Source: Cylindrobasidium torrendii FP15055 ss-10 (Eukaryota; Basidiomycota; Agaricomycetes; Agaricales; Physalacriaceae). Taken from it: a DNA stretch of 64,000 bases. The stretch lies in the NCBI GenBank assembly GCA_000934385.1, contig KN880494.1, positions 56,062 to 120,061 of the forward strand, given 5' to 3'. The position numbers and the translations under genes are program-made. The notes beneath the pieces are model-generated. The model had not been told where the DNA came from. It ran no database searches and saw only the letters and a program-made list of their open reading frames with translations. This document shows, piece by piece, positions 29,876 through 41,913 of this stretch. Position 1 is the stretch's first letter. Every line of letters begins with the position of its first letter.

Positions 29876-32505
29876 ATGTCCTACGCCGACACCGTCCTGC
29901 GCAGCATCCGCCAAAAAGCCCTCCTCCGCACCACCCTCTACGTCTCCTTCTTCTTCCTCTTGATCTGGGGCGTACATCGCCTTTTCATTCCCACGCGGTC
30001 GCTCTCTTCCTCGTTCGGTTTCGGTTTCGGTGGCAAGGCAGGACAAGGCGACGAGGGATTCGTGCCGAGGAAGAGGCCAGCGGCGTGGGGGAAATGCGCG
30101 GCGGAGGTGAGGGAGGCGTTCTTGCATGGGTATCGGGGGTATGAGAGGGAGGCGGCGCCGCATGATGAGCTTAGGCCTGTGCAGGGCGGGTACGCTGATA
30201 AGTGAGTGCCTCGTTGGGATTTTAAGCTTTCTTTTCTTCTATTATTGCTTTTACCTTAATTCATTCCCCCTCCCTTCTCCCCTCCTCATCCAAATATCCT
30301 CCTATGCTCACGCAATACGCAATACAGCTTCAACGGCTGGGGCGTAACCCTCTTCGACTCGCTCGACACCATGCTCCTCATGGACACCGAAGAGGAGTTC
30401 CAGCGTGCGCGCGACATCATCGCCACCATCGACTTCTCCCTCCCGCCAGAAAAATACGCGCCGTACTTCGAGACGGTCATCCGGTACCTCGGAGGCCTGC
30501 TGTCTGCGTACGCCCTGCGGAAGGATCCTCTCTTCTTGGAGCGTGCGGAGGAGCTCGCGGGGAAGCTCGATGGTGTGTTTGATACACCTTCGGGGCTGGC
30601 ACGGTTTGGTGTTAATCCGAGGACGTGAGTGTTTCCTCTCTTGCATGCGCATTGAACAAAGGCTGCTGCTTCTCAATATCAATCCTTGGCTCTTGCTCAC
30701 CCCTCGACTCTTGCTAACCTTCCACACAGCGGCGCCATCGGCCCAGAAATAGGCATCCTCGCGGAAATCGGCAGCCTCCAAGTAGAATACACATACCTCG
30801 CCAAGATCACCGGGAAAAAGCACTACTTTGAACGCGCAGACACCGTTGTGCGGGTATTCCAGAATGCTAATCTGAAGGCGACGGGAGGGATGTTGCCTGT
30901 GGGGTGGAATACGACGAGTGGGCAGCCGGCTGATTGTACGTACTGTTTTGTTCAGATGCGTGATGCGTGATGTCTGGACGTGTGTGTGCTGATGGATGTT
31001 TTTGGTGTAGTCCGACTGTCTGCGGGCGCACAGGCGGATAGCGCGCATGAGTACTTGCTGAAGCAGTATTTACTCACAGGACGCGCGGATCAGTATAGTC
31101 TCGGACAATGTACGCTTCCTTCTCTCCCCCTTCCCATCTCTGCTTCCTCACCTATTTCTTCTTCTCTAGATATCCGTGCGACAACGCAGATAATAACAAA
31201 CCTCATGTATGTCTCCCCGACGCGCCACCTACTCTACGTCACCGACACGCGGGATTCCCTTCTCAACGGCACACCAAAGCCCTCGCAGACGATGGAACAC
31301 CTCTCCTGCTTCCTCCCCGGCCTCTTTGCACTTGGCGTGCATACGCTGCCGTGGGACAACCTCGACCGGCTCGGGTTCAACCTCGACGCTCTCGCAGCGG
31401 AGAGTGGTTTGGATGGCATTGCGGGGGAGGGGTATAGACGGTTGAATGCGTATGATTTGAAGAAGGTGCATGTGTGGGCGGCGGAGGGTCTGGCGGAGAC
31501 GTGTTGGGTGATGTATGCGGATCAGAGGAGCGGGCTTGCGCCGGATGAGGTTGTGATGCCTGCCAGTCCGCAGTCGTTTAAGGCTGGGGGGAGTAAAGGG
31601 TGGGATCGAGGGGAGGATGACGACGCAGATGCAGAGGAAGCAGATGCGGATGCAGAGAACGCAGAAGCAAAGGCAGAAGCAGATACAAGCACGAACACTG
31701 GCACAAAAGGAAAAGAGAAACGTGCGAAACAGTCGACGCCGACGAAACCGACACGGTGGATTGATGTGTTGGATCAGTGGAAGCGTGCTGGGTCGAGGGG
31801 TGTGCCGCCGGGGACGAAGAAGCAGGAGAGGGTCGTGTACAGGGAGGCTGGGGTCGCTGCTGAGCGTAAGCAGACGAGCGCGGATGGGAGGGATTATGCG
31901 ACGAAGAAGAAGGGGTATCTTTTACGTCCCGAGGTGCGTTGTTTTCTTCCCTCCACCTTCTCCTTTGGCTTTGAGAACAGTAAAGCTCACGGACGCCTCT
32001 TTTTTTTTTTTTTTCATGCAGACCGTCGAGACGTTCTATGTGATGTGGAAGGTGACGGGGGATGTGAAATGGCGGGAGCGTGCGTGGGAGGTGTTTGATG
32101 CTATCCAGACGCATACGAAGACGCCGAGAGGGTATGCAAGTATCAGCGATACCGATACCTCCTCGCCGAAGCAGCTTGATGAGATGCCCAGGTGCGTTCC
32201 TCTTCCTCATTTACTACTCCGTTCTTGATGAGTGCTTTGCTGACCGCCCTCCGCCCTTCACACAGTTATTTCCTTGCCGAGACGTACGTCCCTCTTGCTT
32301 ATAAACTATGCACATAATGCGGATGAAAGGCTGATTAACGCAATTATTGTCTAGATTGAAATATATCTACCTGACGTTTATGGAGGAGGATGTGCTCCCG
32401 CTGGACAAGTGGGTGCTGAACACCGAGGCGCATCCTCTGCCTGTCTTTGAGTGGACGGCGGAGGAGAGGAAGAAGTTTGGGGTGAAGGGGTACTTGTGGA
32501 CTTAG
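29876..32505 (+). CDS. GH47 class I alpha-mannosidase, type II membrane protein
   Basis: GH47 enzymes trim alpha-1,2-mannose from N-glycans in the ER or Golgi. The start at 29876 gives a short cytosolic end and one membrane anchor (TTLYVSFFFLLIWGVHRLFI). The catalytic domain shows FNGWGVTLFDSLDTMLLMD, VIRYLGGLLSAY, IGPEIGILAEIGSLQVEYTY, TRHLLYVTDT, PSQTMEHLSCFLPG, YLLRPETVETFYVMWKVTGD, and the end YFLAETLKYIYLTF plus LNTEAHPLPVFEW with the calcium-binding Thr. An 18-nt microexon (32266-32283) encodes YFLAE between phase-1 and phase-2 introns. An acidic, then basic insert of about 110 residues (about 31600-31920) precedes the LRPETVE block. Introns also lie near 30202, 30626, 30937, 31110, 31933, 32191 and 32284. 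Confidence 0.92.
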
Positions 32506-33335
32506 CCCTACATGCTTGTTGGGAGTTCGCGGCTCTTGGCACTTGAACGTTGAACGTTGAGCTTGGAAGGAGATAACTAGGCGAAGAGCCGGGAGGATGC
32601 CGACACATGAACAGAGAAGAGCCGGAGAAGGATAAAGACCCAGGACAGTATTTAATAGATCTTATGTGTGTACGCAGTAGATAGTAGATACTAGGGATTG
32701 CATATCATTGCGGGCACCCGCCTCTACTTACGCCTATAACCATCATCATGGGGATTGGGATCTGGGATTCCGAAGACTAAAGTAAAACCCCCAAGGAAAA
32801 GTGGAGGAAGGGTAGCTACTGTAACGTATTGACTTACTTATATCCTTGTCGGTCCTCAAGAGTCTTTTCTTTCTTATGTATCCACCCGTTGTTCAGTTCG
32901 TCCGCTGTGTGTCGTTCTGCATGAAAAGCCCATCATGAATGCATCTCATCCATGCTTTTTATTTGTACTGTACCTGACTTGATCGGTACTTATATGCACT
33001 ATGTGTCCACGGATCAATCGAATGAAACTCTACCCCGCAAGAGATATGGGGCGGGCCGGCAAGACCCGCTTTTCACATTCACATTGGCTTCGTGGCTCGT
33101 CTACTTATAACGGCTAGTACATATGTTACCTAGGCTCGCACTACTCTGTCCTTTCCCCAGACTCCCTTTCCCTTTTCTTTGCCAGCGTCTGTCTTTTTGT
33201 TCACCACCACTACGGCTGAGACCACCGATACGACTGCAACTGGGAATGGTCCGAGAGTTTGCGCGTCTCGCTGAGCCCGGGCAGCCGCGGCGCTTTCCCG
33301 ACCCAACGAAGAGGAGGAGGAGGACGGGAGCTGGG
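32506..33335. other. Intergenic, presumed promoter and leader of glycerol kinase
   Basis: No gene is recognised up to about 33120. From 33123 a forward frame is open into glycerol kinase, so a longer N-terminus starting at 33246 or 33123 is possible. C/T-rich leader sequence lies at 33140-33220. Confidence 0.45.
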
Positions 33336-35323
33336 ATGGATTGTGGTGGTATGTTGACGCGTGGGGAGTTTGTGGGTTCTTTGGATTGTGGGACGACGTA
33401 CGTTCATGAGTTTTATTTCTACACCTCCTCCTCCTCCTCTTCCTCCCCATCTGGGCTTTGTTGACGCGATGTGAACAGGTCTGTGAGATTCATCATCTTT
33501 GACCGCTATGCAAATGTGGTTGCACAACACCAGCTGGAGTTTCCTCAGTATTATCCGGAACCTGGGTGTGTTTCTCGTTCTTACTATCATACTTCTCTGG
33601 CTGCTTTCCTTTTCGTTTCACTTCTCGAACCATTCCGTCTAGTATGCTCATCTGGAAGGCAGATGGCACGACCACGACCCCTTAGAAATCCTCTCCCACG
33701 CCCACCGCTGCATCGACGAAACCACCTCCCTCCTCGAAGCCGCCGGATGGACATCAGACAGCGTCAGAGTCATCGGCATCACGAACCAGCGCGAGACCAC
33801 TGTGGCGTGGAGCAAAGGAACGGGCGAGCCGCTGTGCAGAGCGATTGTGTGGGACGATGCGAGGACGAAGAATACGGTGAAGCATTTTGAGCATAAGCTT
33901 GAGACGGTGGGGATTCGCGACTCCCCCGACTATGACTCCACGGCACAGAGACAAAGAGAGGGATCGAATGGAGGGGTGTGGAGGAAGGGTGTGGAAGCGT
34001 TGAGATGTATGCAAGTGCCCTTTTCTCCCTTCTCCTTTTCGCTATTTCTTTAGTGTCCCTTGAAACTGACCTCGGTGCTCGTAGAACTGGCCTCCCTCTC
34101 TCAACCTACTTCTCCGCCATAAAGCTCCGCTGGATGATAGACCACATCCCCTCCGTCACACACGCACACGACACGGACGACCTGCAGTTCGGGACCGTCG
34201 AGTCCTGGCTGCTCTACAACCTCACCGGCCGTGCCGTATCCGTCTGCGAAGTGAGCAACGCCTCCCGCACCCTGCTCATGAACATCCGCACACTACAATG
34301 GGATCCCGCCCTCCTCGAATTCTTCGGCCTTCGGGAAAGCATTTTACCTAAGATAGTGTCGACGAGCGAGGTGTATGGATGCATCGCCTCTGGCTCGCTC
34401 AAGGGCGTGCCCGTCGGCGGACTGGTGGGCGACCAGCAGGGCGCGCTGGTAGGGAACAGGTGTCTCCGGAAGGGAGAGGCAAAGTGCACGTATGGAACAG
34501 GCGCGTTTTTGTTGTTTAATACTGGCGAGGAGATTGTGGAGAGCAGCCATGGGCTTTTGAGTACGGTTGCGTATCAGGCTGGACCCAACGCTAAACCGGT
34601 GTATGCGCTTGAGGGGAGCAGTACGTCCTTCTTTCCTTCTTCATTCTCTTTCAATTTTTTTTCGAGCTCTGGGCATATGGACTGACGGTTGTATCCTATC
34701 CAGCATCCGTCGCAGGAAGCGCAATAACCTGGCTTCGCGACCGCATGAAGTTCATCAAATCCGCAAAAGAGGTCAACGCACTCGCCGCATCCGTGCCTTC
34801 CACCGGCGGCGTATACTTCGTAACCGCCTTCTCCGGGCTCCTCGCGCCGTACTGGGACCCAGGCGCGGCAGGCATGCTCATCGGGCTCTCGCAGTACACC
34901 ACCCCAGCGCACATCTGCCGGGCCACGCTCGAGGCCAACGCTTTCTCCACACGGGCCATCATAGAGAGTATGAAGCGCGACTCGGGCGTGCAGCTACGGC
35001 ATCTCAAAGTGGATGGAGGCATGACGAACGGCGATCTGGCGATGAGTATCCTGGCGGACCTAGGCGGGTTCAGCGTCGTGCGTCCGGAGATGCGTGAGGC
35101 GACGGCGCTGGGGTCGGCGATTATGGCAGGCGCAGCGATCAGATTGTTTGGTTGGGATTTGGAGAGGCCGGAGACACTCAGCGAGGTTAATACAGCGGGC
35201 AGTCGGGAGTTTATGCCGACGATGATGGATGGAGAGAGAGAGGAGAAGTGGACGAAATGGCAGCGTGCGGTGGAGAGGTGTAAAGGGTGGGATGAAGGAG
35301 TCGATGAGGATGGAGATTCATGA
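33336..35323 (+). CDS. GUT1: Glycerol kinase (FGGY family)
   Basis: The enzyme phosphorylates glycerol to glycerol-3-phosphate with ATP, feeding lipid synthesis and respiration. The start at 33336 ([12 protein letters not shown]) is chosen because [20 protein letters not shown], the first ATP-binding block, follows at once; the frame is open further upstream and starts at 33246 or 33123 are alternatives. Then [76 protein letters not shown], the WLLYNLTG and [12 protein letters not shown] blocks, [16 protein letters not shown] and the C-terminal [17 protein letters not shown] with [11 protein letters not shown]. Introns lie near 33410, 33568, 34008 and 34622. The exon before 34008 contains the divergent segment [19 protein letters not shown]. 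Confidence 0.92.
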
Positions 35324-35949
35324 TTGATGGATGATATGAAATTTGTATCTTTATTTCTTCCCTGGGTTTAATGTTAGATTACATAGATAATAGACGCCAT
35401 TTACGCTTTCGAACAGCTCAGTTAATTCATAGTAGTAACCGACGCCCGTAGCAAGCCATTAGAAAAATCCTCCGTAGTACAATTGAGCGCTCAAGCCATC
35501 AAGTTACATACAGCCTCTCACTATTCCAAGGCCAACATTGTCACTTAAGAAAGAACAATGAGAGTTATGTAACCATGATGGCATCAACCTATTGAGAAGT
35601 GCACAATCATGCATGCATCGAAAGTGATATCTTCCCCCAAACCGACGATAAACCTTGTAATCATTCTCACTACGAACACCATCCCATGCATCCTACTAAT
35701 CGAAGCAATTGCAAACAAAGTAAAGAGAACTAATAAGACTATCAACGAGGGGCTGAAAAAAATGGAAAAAAGAACGTCTGTCGTACCACGTACATACATC
35801 AAAAAGAAACGAGCGAGCAAGCGAGACAGGTGGCCCGGATAGGAGGGGAGAGGAGGGGGGAGTAATGGAACGCTAGCAAGAGTGGCACCCTATCCTATCC
35901 CATATAATGTAATTTCAGCAGATGAAGGGTATCATATTGGATCATTCAT
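35324..35949. other. Intergenic between convergent 3' ends
   Basis: Lies between the glycerol kinase stop and the AP180 stop on the other strand. It is relatively A/T-rich. No gene is recognised. Confidence 0.5.
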
Positions 35950-38900
35950 TCAAATCAAGGATTGTGGTTGTGGTTGTTGCTGCTGCTGCCCCCCAAACAT
36001 CTGCTGCCCAAAAGACCCGCCGTTCCCAAACCCACTGCTCCCACCACCACCGTTCTGCTGTCCAAACGCCCCCGTCGGTTGCGCACCAAAAGCGCCGGTG
36101 GGCTGAGCGCCAAACGGTTGTGCGCCGAATGCGCCGGTAGGTTGCGCGTTCACCCCTCCTGCGTTTCCGTTCCCATTGCCATCCATCATCGAGGCTCTGA
36201 ACGGATTCGCCAGTGGATTTCCTCCCGTCATCTGTGGCCGCAGCCCCACACCCGTCGTCGCGCCATTCACCGCACCCCCCGCACCAATCCCTCCTCCCAT
36301 AAACGGCGCACGCAGTCCCGTCGGTTGACTAGCCAAGAAACTCGGTGTCCCATTCGTCCCAGGCGTCCCGGGTGTCCCAGGCTGACTCCCACTTCCATTC
36401 GCCCCAGGCTCCGGTATCGGCGGGAGACTCTCCAACAAACTCGCTCCAAAGCTCGACGTAGGTTTGAACGCCTTGAGTCCCGCCAACCCACCCGTCGTCT
36501 GAGGTTTCAACGGCGCCTGTCCTGCACCGCCCAATCCACTCAACGCTGACCCGCCTGTCATCTGGCTGGAGAGTGCAGTCGACGCGCCCGTAACCTGGCT
36601 CGACAGACTTGAGGAGCCCCAAATCGAGTCACTCCCAGCAGTCGTAGCACTCGACGTGGACGTATTCTGCGAGCTCAACCCTGACGGCCCGGTCTTGTCA
36701 AACACGAAAGACGACGCGACACCAGCGATATCCGCCGCGCCAGGATTCAACGCACTGTTCCCAAACGAGAACCCATTCCCTGTAGGCTGGCTCTGCAGTT
36801 GCTGTTGTTGCTGCGGCATTCCCGTCTGCTGCTGTTGCTGCTGCTGCTGCCCATACGCCTGGTTCATCGCAATATCCAGCAACGTCGGCGCTTTCGGTGG
36901 CATAGGCGGCGGCGGAGATTTCGGTCTTCCAAACGGATTCTTCGTCCCAGTCAAATGTGTCTTCACAGGTTGCGCAATGGGCGGTGCACTGTTTATCGGC
37001 GCAGACCCTGGCCGTGGCGGGACATTCATTCCATTATTCACGTTCTGCGAAAACGCTGGCGCCGGTTGTTGAATTTGCTGTTGCTGTGACCACGGCGTTG
37101 CCGTCGCCTGCGCCTGGAGCGGCGCGGACATCGGCCCACCTGGCCCAACACCAAAGAGCGCCATGCCCGTACTTTGCGGCGCGACCATGCTTACGCGGAA
37201 AGGATTTGCTCCCCCTGTCATTTGTGGCTGTAGCATGTTGTTGCTTCCACCCATGTTCATCGGTGCACCGGTTGGCTGGTTCGGGATAAACGAAGTGAAT
37301 GGTCGATGACCGCCAGGACCTAGACCAACAGGTTGTGGTCGTAGATGGGACGGTGCCTGCTGTTGCTGCAGGCCAAATGGATTGCCCGTCATCTGGGGCT
37401 GCATTTGCATAAACGGTTGGCCCGTCATCTGCGGTTGTTGCCCCACGAACGGCTGGCCTGTCATTTGCATTTGCACGAAGGGGTTGATGGCACCCTGCTG
37501 GTGGAAGTAGGCAGAGGAAGGACTGGGTGACAGTCAGCAACAAGTAACACGCGATAATGTAGGCTTACCTATTGGTGTTGGGGTTGAACATGGTCGGTTG
37601 GCCTTGCTCAATGGAATTGAAGAAGTCGGTAACCGCATCCTTGTTGGAGGGTGACCCAGCAGGCGCGGAGACAGAGGCGGTTATGGTGGGCACGGCAGGA
37701 ACGGGTGGCGGGTTTTCGCCGGGTTTTCTGGCATCTCCCCGCCGCCCCGGTTTGTCTGCGGCCTCCTTGTTCGCACGGTATTCAAGCCGGTTCTGCTCGA
37801 AGTTTGCATCATCCAGGTATTCTTGAAGAGCGCCGGCGAGGGATACTGGGGCCTTGGGAAGTGTTAGTCGTCAGACACAACCCCAATTATTCACGCACAT
37901 GTTTGAGGTTGGGAATAGGAACATTAAGTAGATTCTGCAGCTTTTTGGCAACACCCAGATACTCCACCACCTTTTCTGCTTGTTGACAGAAATGACGATA
38001 GATAGCCAACGCGTCTCTGGCATCTACGTGGGACATTTCGAAGTAATGCTCGAGTAGATTAATCACACCCTCATTCCCGGCCTGGAACAGGATCAGGAGG
38101 TCCTTGACGAGCATCCGCAGAGCAGTGATGGTCAATTCATCTTCGAGGTCATCCAAGTAGAACTATATCCGATTAGCAAACGAGCTTTTGCGCTGCATGT
38201 CACACACCCGGCACTCTACTAGCGAGTCCACCATCCGATGGACAGCTTTGGTCTCCCGTAACAATCCTTTCTCAACCGTCATAGACCTCAACTTGCGACC
38301 CATCACTGTCTTGCTACGCGTCGGCACTGGGGCCTGACCTGGATGCCGACCGACGCCCTTCTTGATGCGGTAGCCGTCCTCCTCGATTGACGCCGAGTTA
38401 CGCATGTCGCGGTTTGATTCAGCCTGGACGCGGACTGCGTCGTGCTTGAGATCTTTGTATGCTTTGATCCGTGTGTCGAGGTAGATTGCGTACGCTTGCA
38501 GATTTGCGGGCGCGGAATAGCCTATCCGAGACCGTTAGCGCCGTCCGTCGACCACCGCTGGCAGTGCTCACCTTCCCAGTTTCCAGCGGAGACGTTACGG
38601 AGACGAAGCACATCGTTCTGGGAGAGATATGACAGGACATTATCTGTTGCGCCGTTGCGTATCATTGTGTGTAGGACGATGAGGGCTTTGAACACGACCT
38701 GCGTGTGGGGTAAGATTCTGCTCGTTGTTCCAACCAGAGTGCTAGCAACGCACTATCGCATTCGGTTCCCTAAATCGCGGGGAGAGCGCTTTGCATACAT
38801 CATGTACCGCGCCATCCTCTGACCATGTCGCGGCGATGATGGGGTCTAAGTACTGTTCGGCATTTGCTTGAGCATTTTATCTCTTCCGTGGGCAAGCAGC

Positions 38901-38970
38901 GCACCTTTGCCTTCGGAGGGGCGGCCTTTGGCTTGCAGGCCAGCTTCACCACCTTGTCGTAACTAGACAT
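35950..38970 (-). CDS. AP180/CALM-type clathrin adaptor (ANTH domain) with QxTG and NPF repeats
   Basis: AP180/CALM proteins (Yap1801/1802 in yeast) bind PIP2 and clathrin and drive early endocytosis. The start at 38970 reads MSSYDKVVKLACKPKAAPPK, the ANTH start; exons follow with YLDPIIAATWSEDG, FKALIVLHTMIRNG, GYSAPANLQAYAIYLDTRIK and a central helical domain LEDELTITALRMLVKDLLIL, ALAIYRHFCQQAEKVVEYLG and YLDDANFEQNRLEYRANKEA. The last 500 residues are low-complexity, with five NPF motifs for EH-domain partners and at least 12 [LIVM]xxQxTG sites, the consensus of the actin-regulating kinases Prk1/Ark1. Poly-Gln tracts are also present. Introns lie near 38905, 38700, 38565, 38205, 37890 and 37550. 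Confidence 0.9.
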
Positions 38971-39677
38971 TCCCGACGAGTATAGCGCGAACACCAACGC
39001 GCTCGGAGGTGGTCAAGCCGCTGCCGGCAACTTCCACAAGAGGGCTGATGGCTTCAAACTCCGCCAACCACGCACGTGGAAATGTCCTAGTTAAAATGGC
39101 CAGTGGCACAGGCTCGCACGAGAGAACGGGCCTGTTTTCTTATTACAACATTTGTTGACGAAGATTAGGTGACATGTGCTACCTAAGCGTAAGCTCCCGA
39201 CCTCGTCCTGGCCGCATATCAATACCATACATTACAGGTTAGTTCAGCTAGTACGTATTATCATCTTTTCATGGGCATTGCGTTGTGATAAGAATGAGAC
39301 AGCGGATTACACGGTTGAGATTGGCGAGCATCCCGTATACTCCTTAGATACACCCCTTCATCATCTGATCACAAGTGAACCTTTCTCGACAGTGCCATAT
39401 CCTAGCCTAAATTTGATAAACCATCATTTGCTTACTACTTGTTTGGAACTACATATCCAATCATCACGTTTCCACCGTTTCCAGATGCACTGAGAGAGTA
39501 GAGCTGCCACTGGGGCTAACGTGAGTGATCAATTGCAAGCTTTGGCTCAACTCAGATTGGCTGGTCATTAAAACCTGCATGATTCCAGCAATCCTGCAAT
39601 CGTGATTAGGCAAAGTTAGTGAAGATAATAGTACAAGTGGTGTAACGCAAATAGTAACCCAATAAAATGGGCAGTTC
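38971..39677. other. Intergenic, presumed promoter of AP180 gene
   Basis: The region is A/T-richer than its neighbours. Short open frames on the forward strand (39176-39493) have no recognised family. Nothing else is seen. Confidence 0.45.
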
Positions 39678-41166
39678 TCAGTTAAGGTGCGCCCTGGAGA
39701 CCTCCTCTATATCGCCGACAGGTCCAATCCTCCAAGGTGTTGGAAGATCATTCGCAAACAGGCAGATGTCGTCTGGCAACCGATGTCCGTGGTCGGCAGT
39801 GAAAGCCTGTCGCTTCTGTCTTTCCTCTGGTGGCAAAATCACACCGGCAACCATCCAGACAAACAGTCAACTTACCTTCAACCATATTCTCCAAATCTTT
39901 GTTCATACTCCGAATCAGATTTGCTGCGTCCTGGGCATATCGTCTTCTCCGTTCCACCTCATCCAACAGTTTTCCGAATGAAAGCTGAAAGTCAATGAAA
40001 GACCCGTGTAATGCACCCAAGGTCCTAACGTGCGTGTGTAGTGACACGAGAATGGGAGTCGCTTCATTCTGGTGCATAGTCAAACCAAAGCGCCTGAAGA
40101 TCACGATACACATACCTGCGTGCTTTCTTGAGCCTCGAGCATATCTTCCATGATTCCGCCAAGTTCATCCAGGTCATCGAGTACCGACTCCAATCGCTCG
40201 ACGCCTGCCTCCCCGCTGGCCCGCTTCGACAAGAAAGCTTCGTGGATCTCCTGAAGGATGAGCAGGCATGTTTCGAGGTCTGCTATAATAGCAGGCAGCT
40301 CGGTAGTATCGCGGTTCATCTCAGCCAAGTCTTCTTCTTCAAAGACTTCACCGCGCTCACTGTCCTCCATGGCACTCGTCATCTGGTCATAATGCTGAGC
40401 GAGGCTCTCCAAGTGTCTAGCCATTTCTGCTGCCGTCTCCTCTTGTTTCTCTAAGTCTTGGTATACATTTGGCAACGACTCGGACGGCAGCATTCGTTCG
40501 ATAGAATCGATACTAGTACGGAGGATAGAGGGGAATTCGGTGGTCTGCTCGAGGACATCGTCGAGTTCGTTACGCTCGTTGTCGATGGAGTCGAGAATTT
40601 CGTCCACAGCTCGGTCGGCAATGAAATCTCGCAAGGTCTTGACATGAGTGCGGGGGATGCGGACAGTGGAGGAGGGACTATTCTGCAAGTTGGAGGGACC
40701 ATCGTCTTCGTCTGAATCCTGCGCACCAAACAACGACGAAGCCTCGTCTTCTTGCTCAGAATGGTAGAAGTCTGGTGGGACGCGGTGCGCGCCCAGGGAA
40801 TCCAGAGTCTTGTCCAGCTCGTTACTTTCGTGCATCCGAAGAGTATCAAACTCTTGTACTTCTCGTTGGAGGGCCGCACGCTGCTTCTGTATAGTCGTCG
40901 CTACGTTGGCGGCTAGCTGTATGGATGCACAGTTAGCCGTGCTAAGTTATGTTAGACGTGATATGATCACGCACCTTGAGCTGTTGTGTTGCAGCCTCAG
41001 ATATCCATTTCACCTTTGCATCCAATGCAAACACGTCGAAACAGGACTGGGCCGATTCGTTGGTGAGTTTGTGCGCGCGAGAGCACAGCGCTTCTCCCTG
41101 CTCGAGTGCAAGCTTTGAATGCTGCAAAAGCGAGCCCAAATGGCTATTCTCTGGAGAAGGAGCCAT
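39678..41166 (-). CDS. ATG17: Autophagy scaffold Atg17
   Basis: Atg17 is the coiled-coil scaffold that nucleates the phagophore assembly site together with the Atg1 kinase complex. The start at 41166 gives MAPSPENSHLGSLLQHSKLA, then LEQGEALCSRAHKLTNESAQ. The main exon has long heptad-rich helices (ERNELDDVLEQTTEFPSILR, YQDLEKQEETAAEMARHLES), followed by HGSFIDFQLSFGKLLDEVER and, after an intron, EEERQKRQAFTADHGHRLPD, then DICLFANDLPTPWRI, which ends shortly after at 39678-39680. Introns lie near 40975-40920, 40110-40085 and 39880-39825. The fold and the C-terminal FAND...PWRI block match the APG17 family, and the size of about 440 residues fits. Confidence 0.85.
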
Positions 41167-41913
41167 GAAGTTGTCTGCAGGTATCGCTGGCGAACGTGAA
41201 TCTTTCTGCAAGTGCAAGACGGTGGTGACAGCTAGACGAGACGGTTATCACGTGGTGACAGCACGCTAGACTCGACACCAGCCGCTTCGCCAACCTGATG
41301 ATAGTCGATCAGCCAGGCGAGTCCCATCACTTGTTATCGTGACGAGTCGGGCGCCTGGCTCGAGACTAACAGCACGCGAGAGCATTCAATGAATCTTGAG
41401 CTTGATCACCGTCTTTCGCTGGTACTGCTTTACAAATTCCAATGCTAGGCAGTAGCTAGTAAAGCACAAATACCAGTCTCGTCCGCGATACACATATACG
41501 TTGGTCATTTGCGTAGGTAACATCGTGTACTGCATAAAGAATTATGTACTGATGCTGGGTCGTGCAGGGAAACACACAGGAAACACCACAACGTTAGCTT
41601 GCTGGTCGCTTATGTGCCATACCAGCATGTATGCCTGTAGCGTGTCGACGCCCTCTATAACCTCGTCGAATATACTCCCTTGCATAGCGGCATAGTTTAA
41701 TTGCGTCGCAATTTCGGTGGGAAGGTGGACATGGGCCATCAGGTGCATGCAGGCGCAGTCTTCACGTTCATCCGTCCATTTTTACCTACTGTAATTTCGC
41801 AGTAGTGGCACGAAATGGCTTGTTTCCTGGCATGATGGTGGTCGCAGGAAATCACTGGGTTGATCGGGAGCAATCCCGCTTGCCTTCCTGCCATCACTTC
41901 GAGCTTGGCCAGG
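41167..41913. promoter_or_regulatory. Divergent region between ATG17 and PRP40
   Basis: The interval holds two promoters facing away from each other. Open frames on both strands (41542-41748, 41782-41970) overlap the PRP40 start on the other strand and have no family resemblance. No TATA box stands out. Confidence 0.4.

Noticed and set aside
33123..33335. Longer N-terminus for glycerol kinase, possible mitochondrial targeting
   Set aside because: The frame is open and the Arg/Leu/Pro composition is suggestive, but the sequence is pyrimidine-rich like a leader and the conserved part begins just after 33336; kept only as an alternative start.
35609..35842. Forward frame in the AP180/GUT1 spacer as a small gene
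   Set aside because: Lys-rich, A/T-derived composition with no homologous feature.
36799..37089. Forward open frames over the AP180 tail
   Set aside because: They are shadows of the Gln-rich reverse-strand coding repeats.
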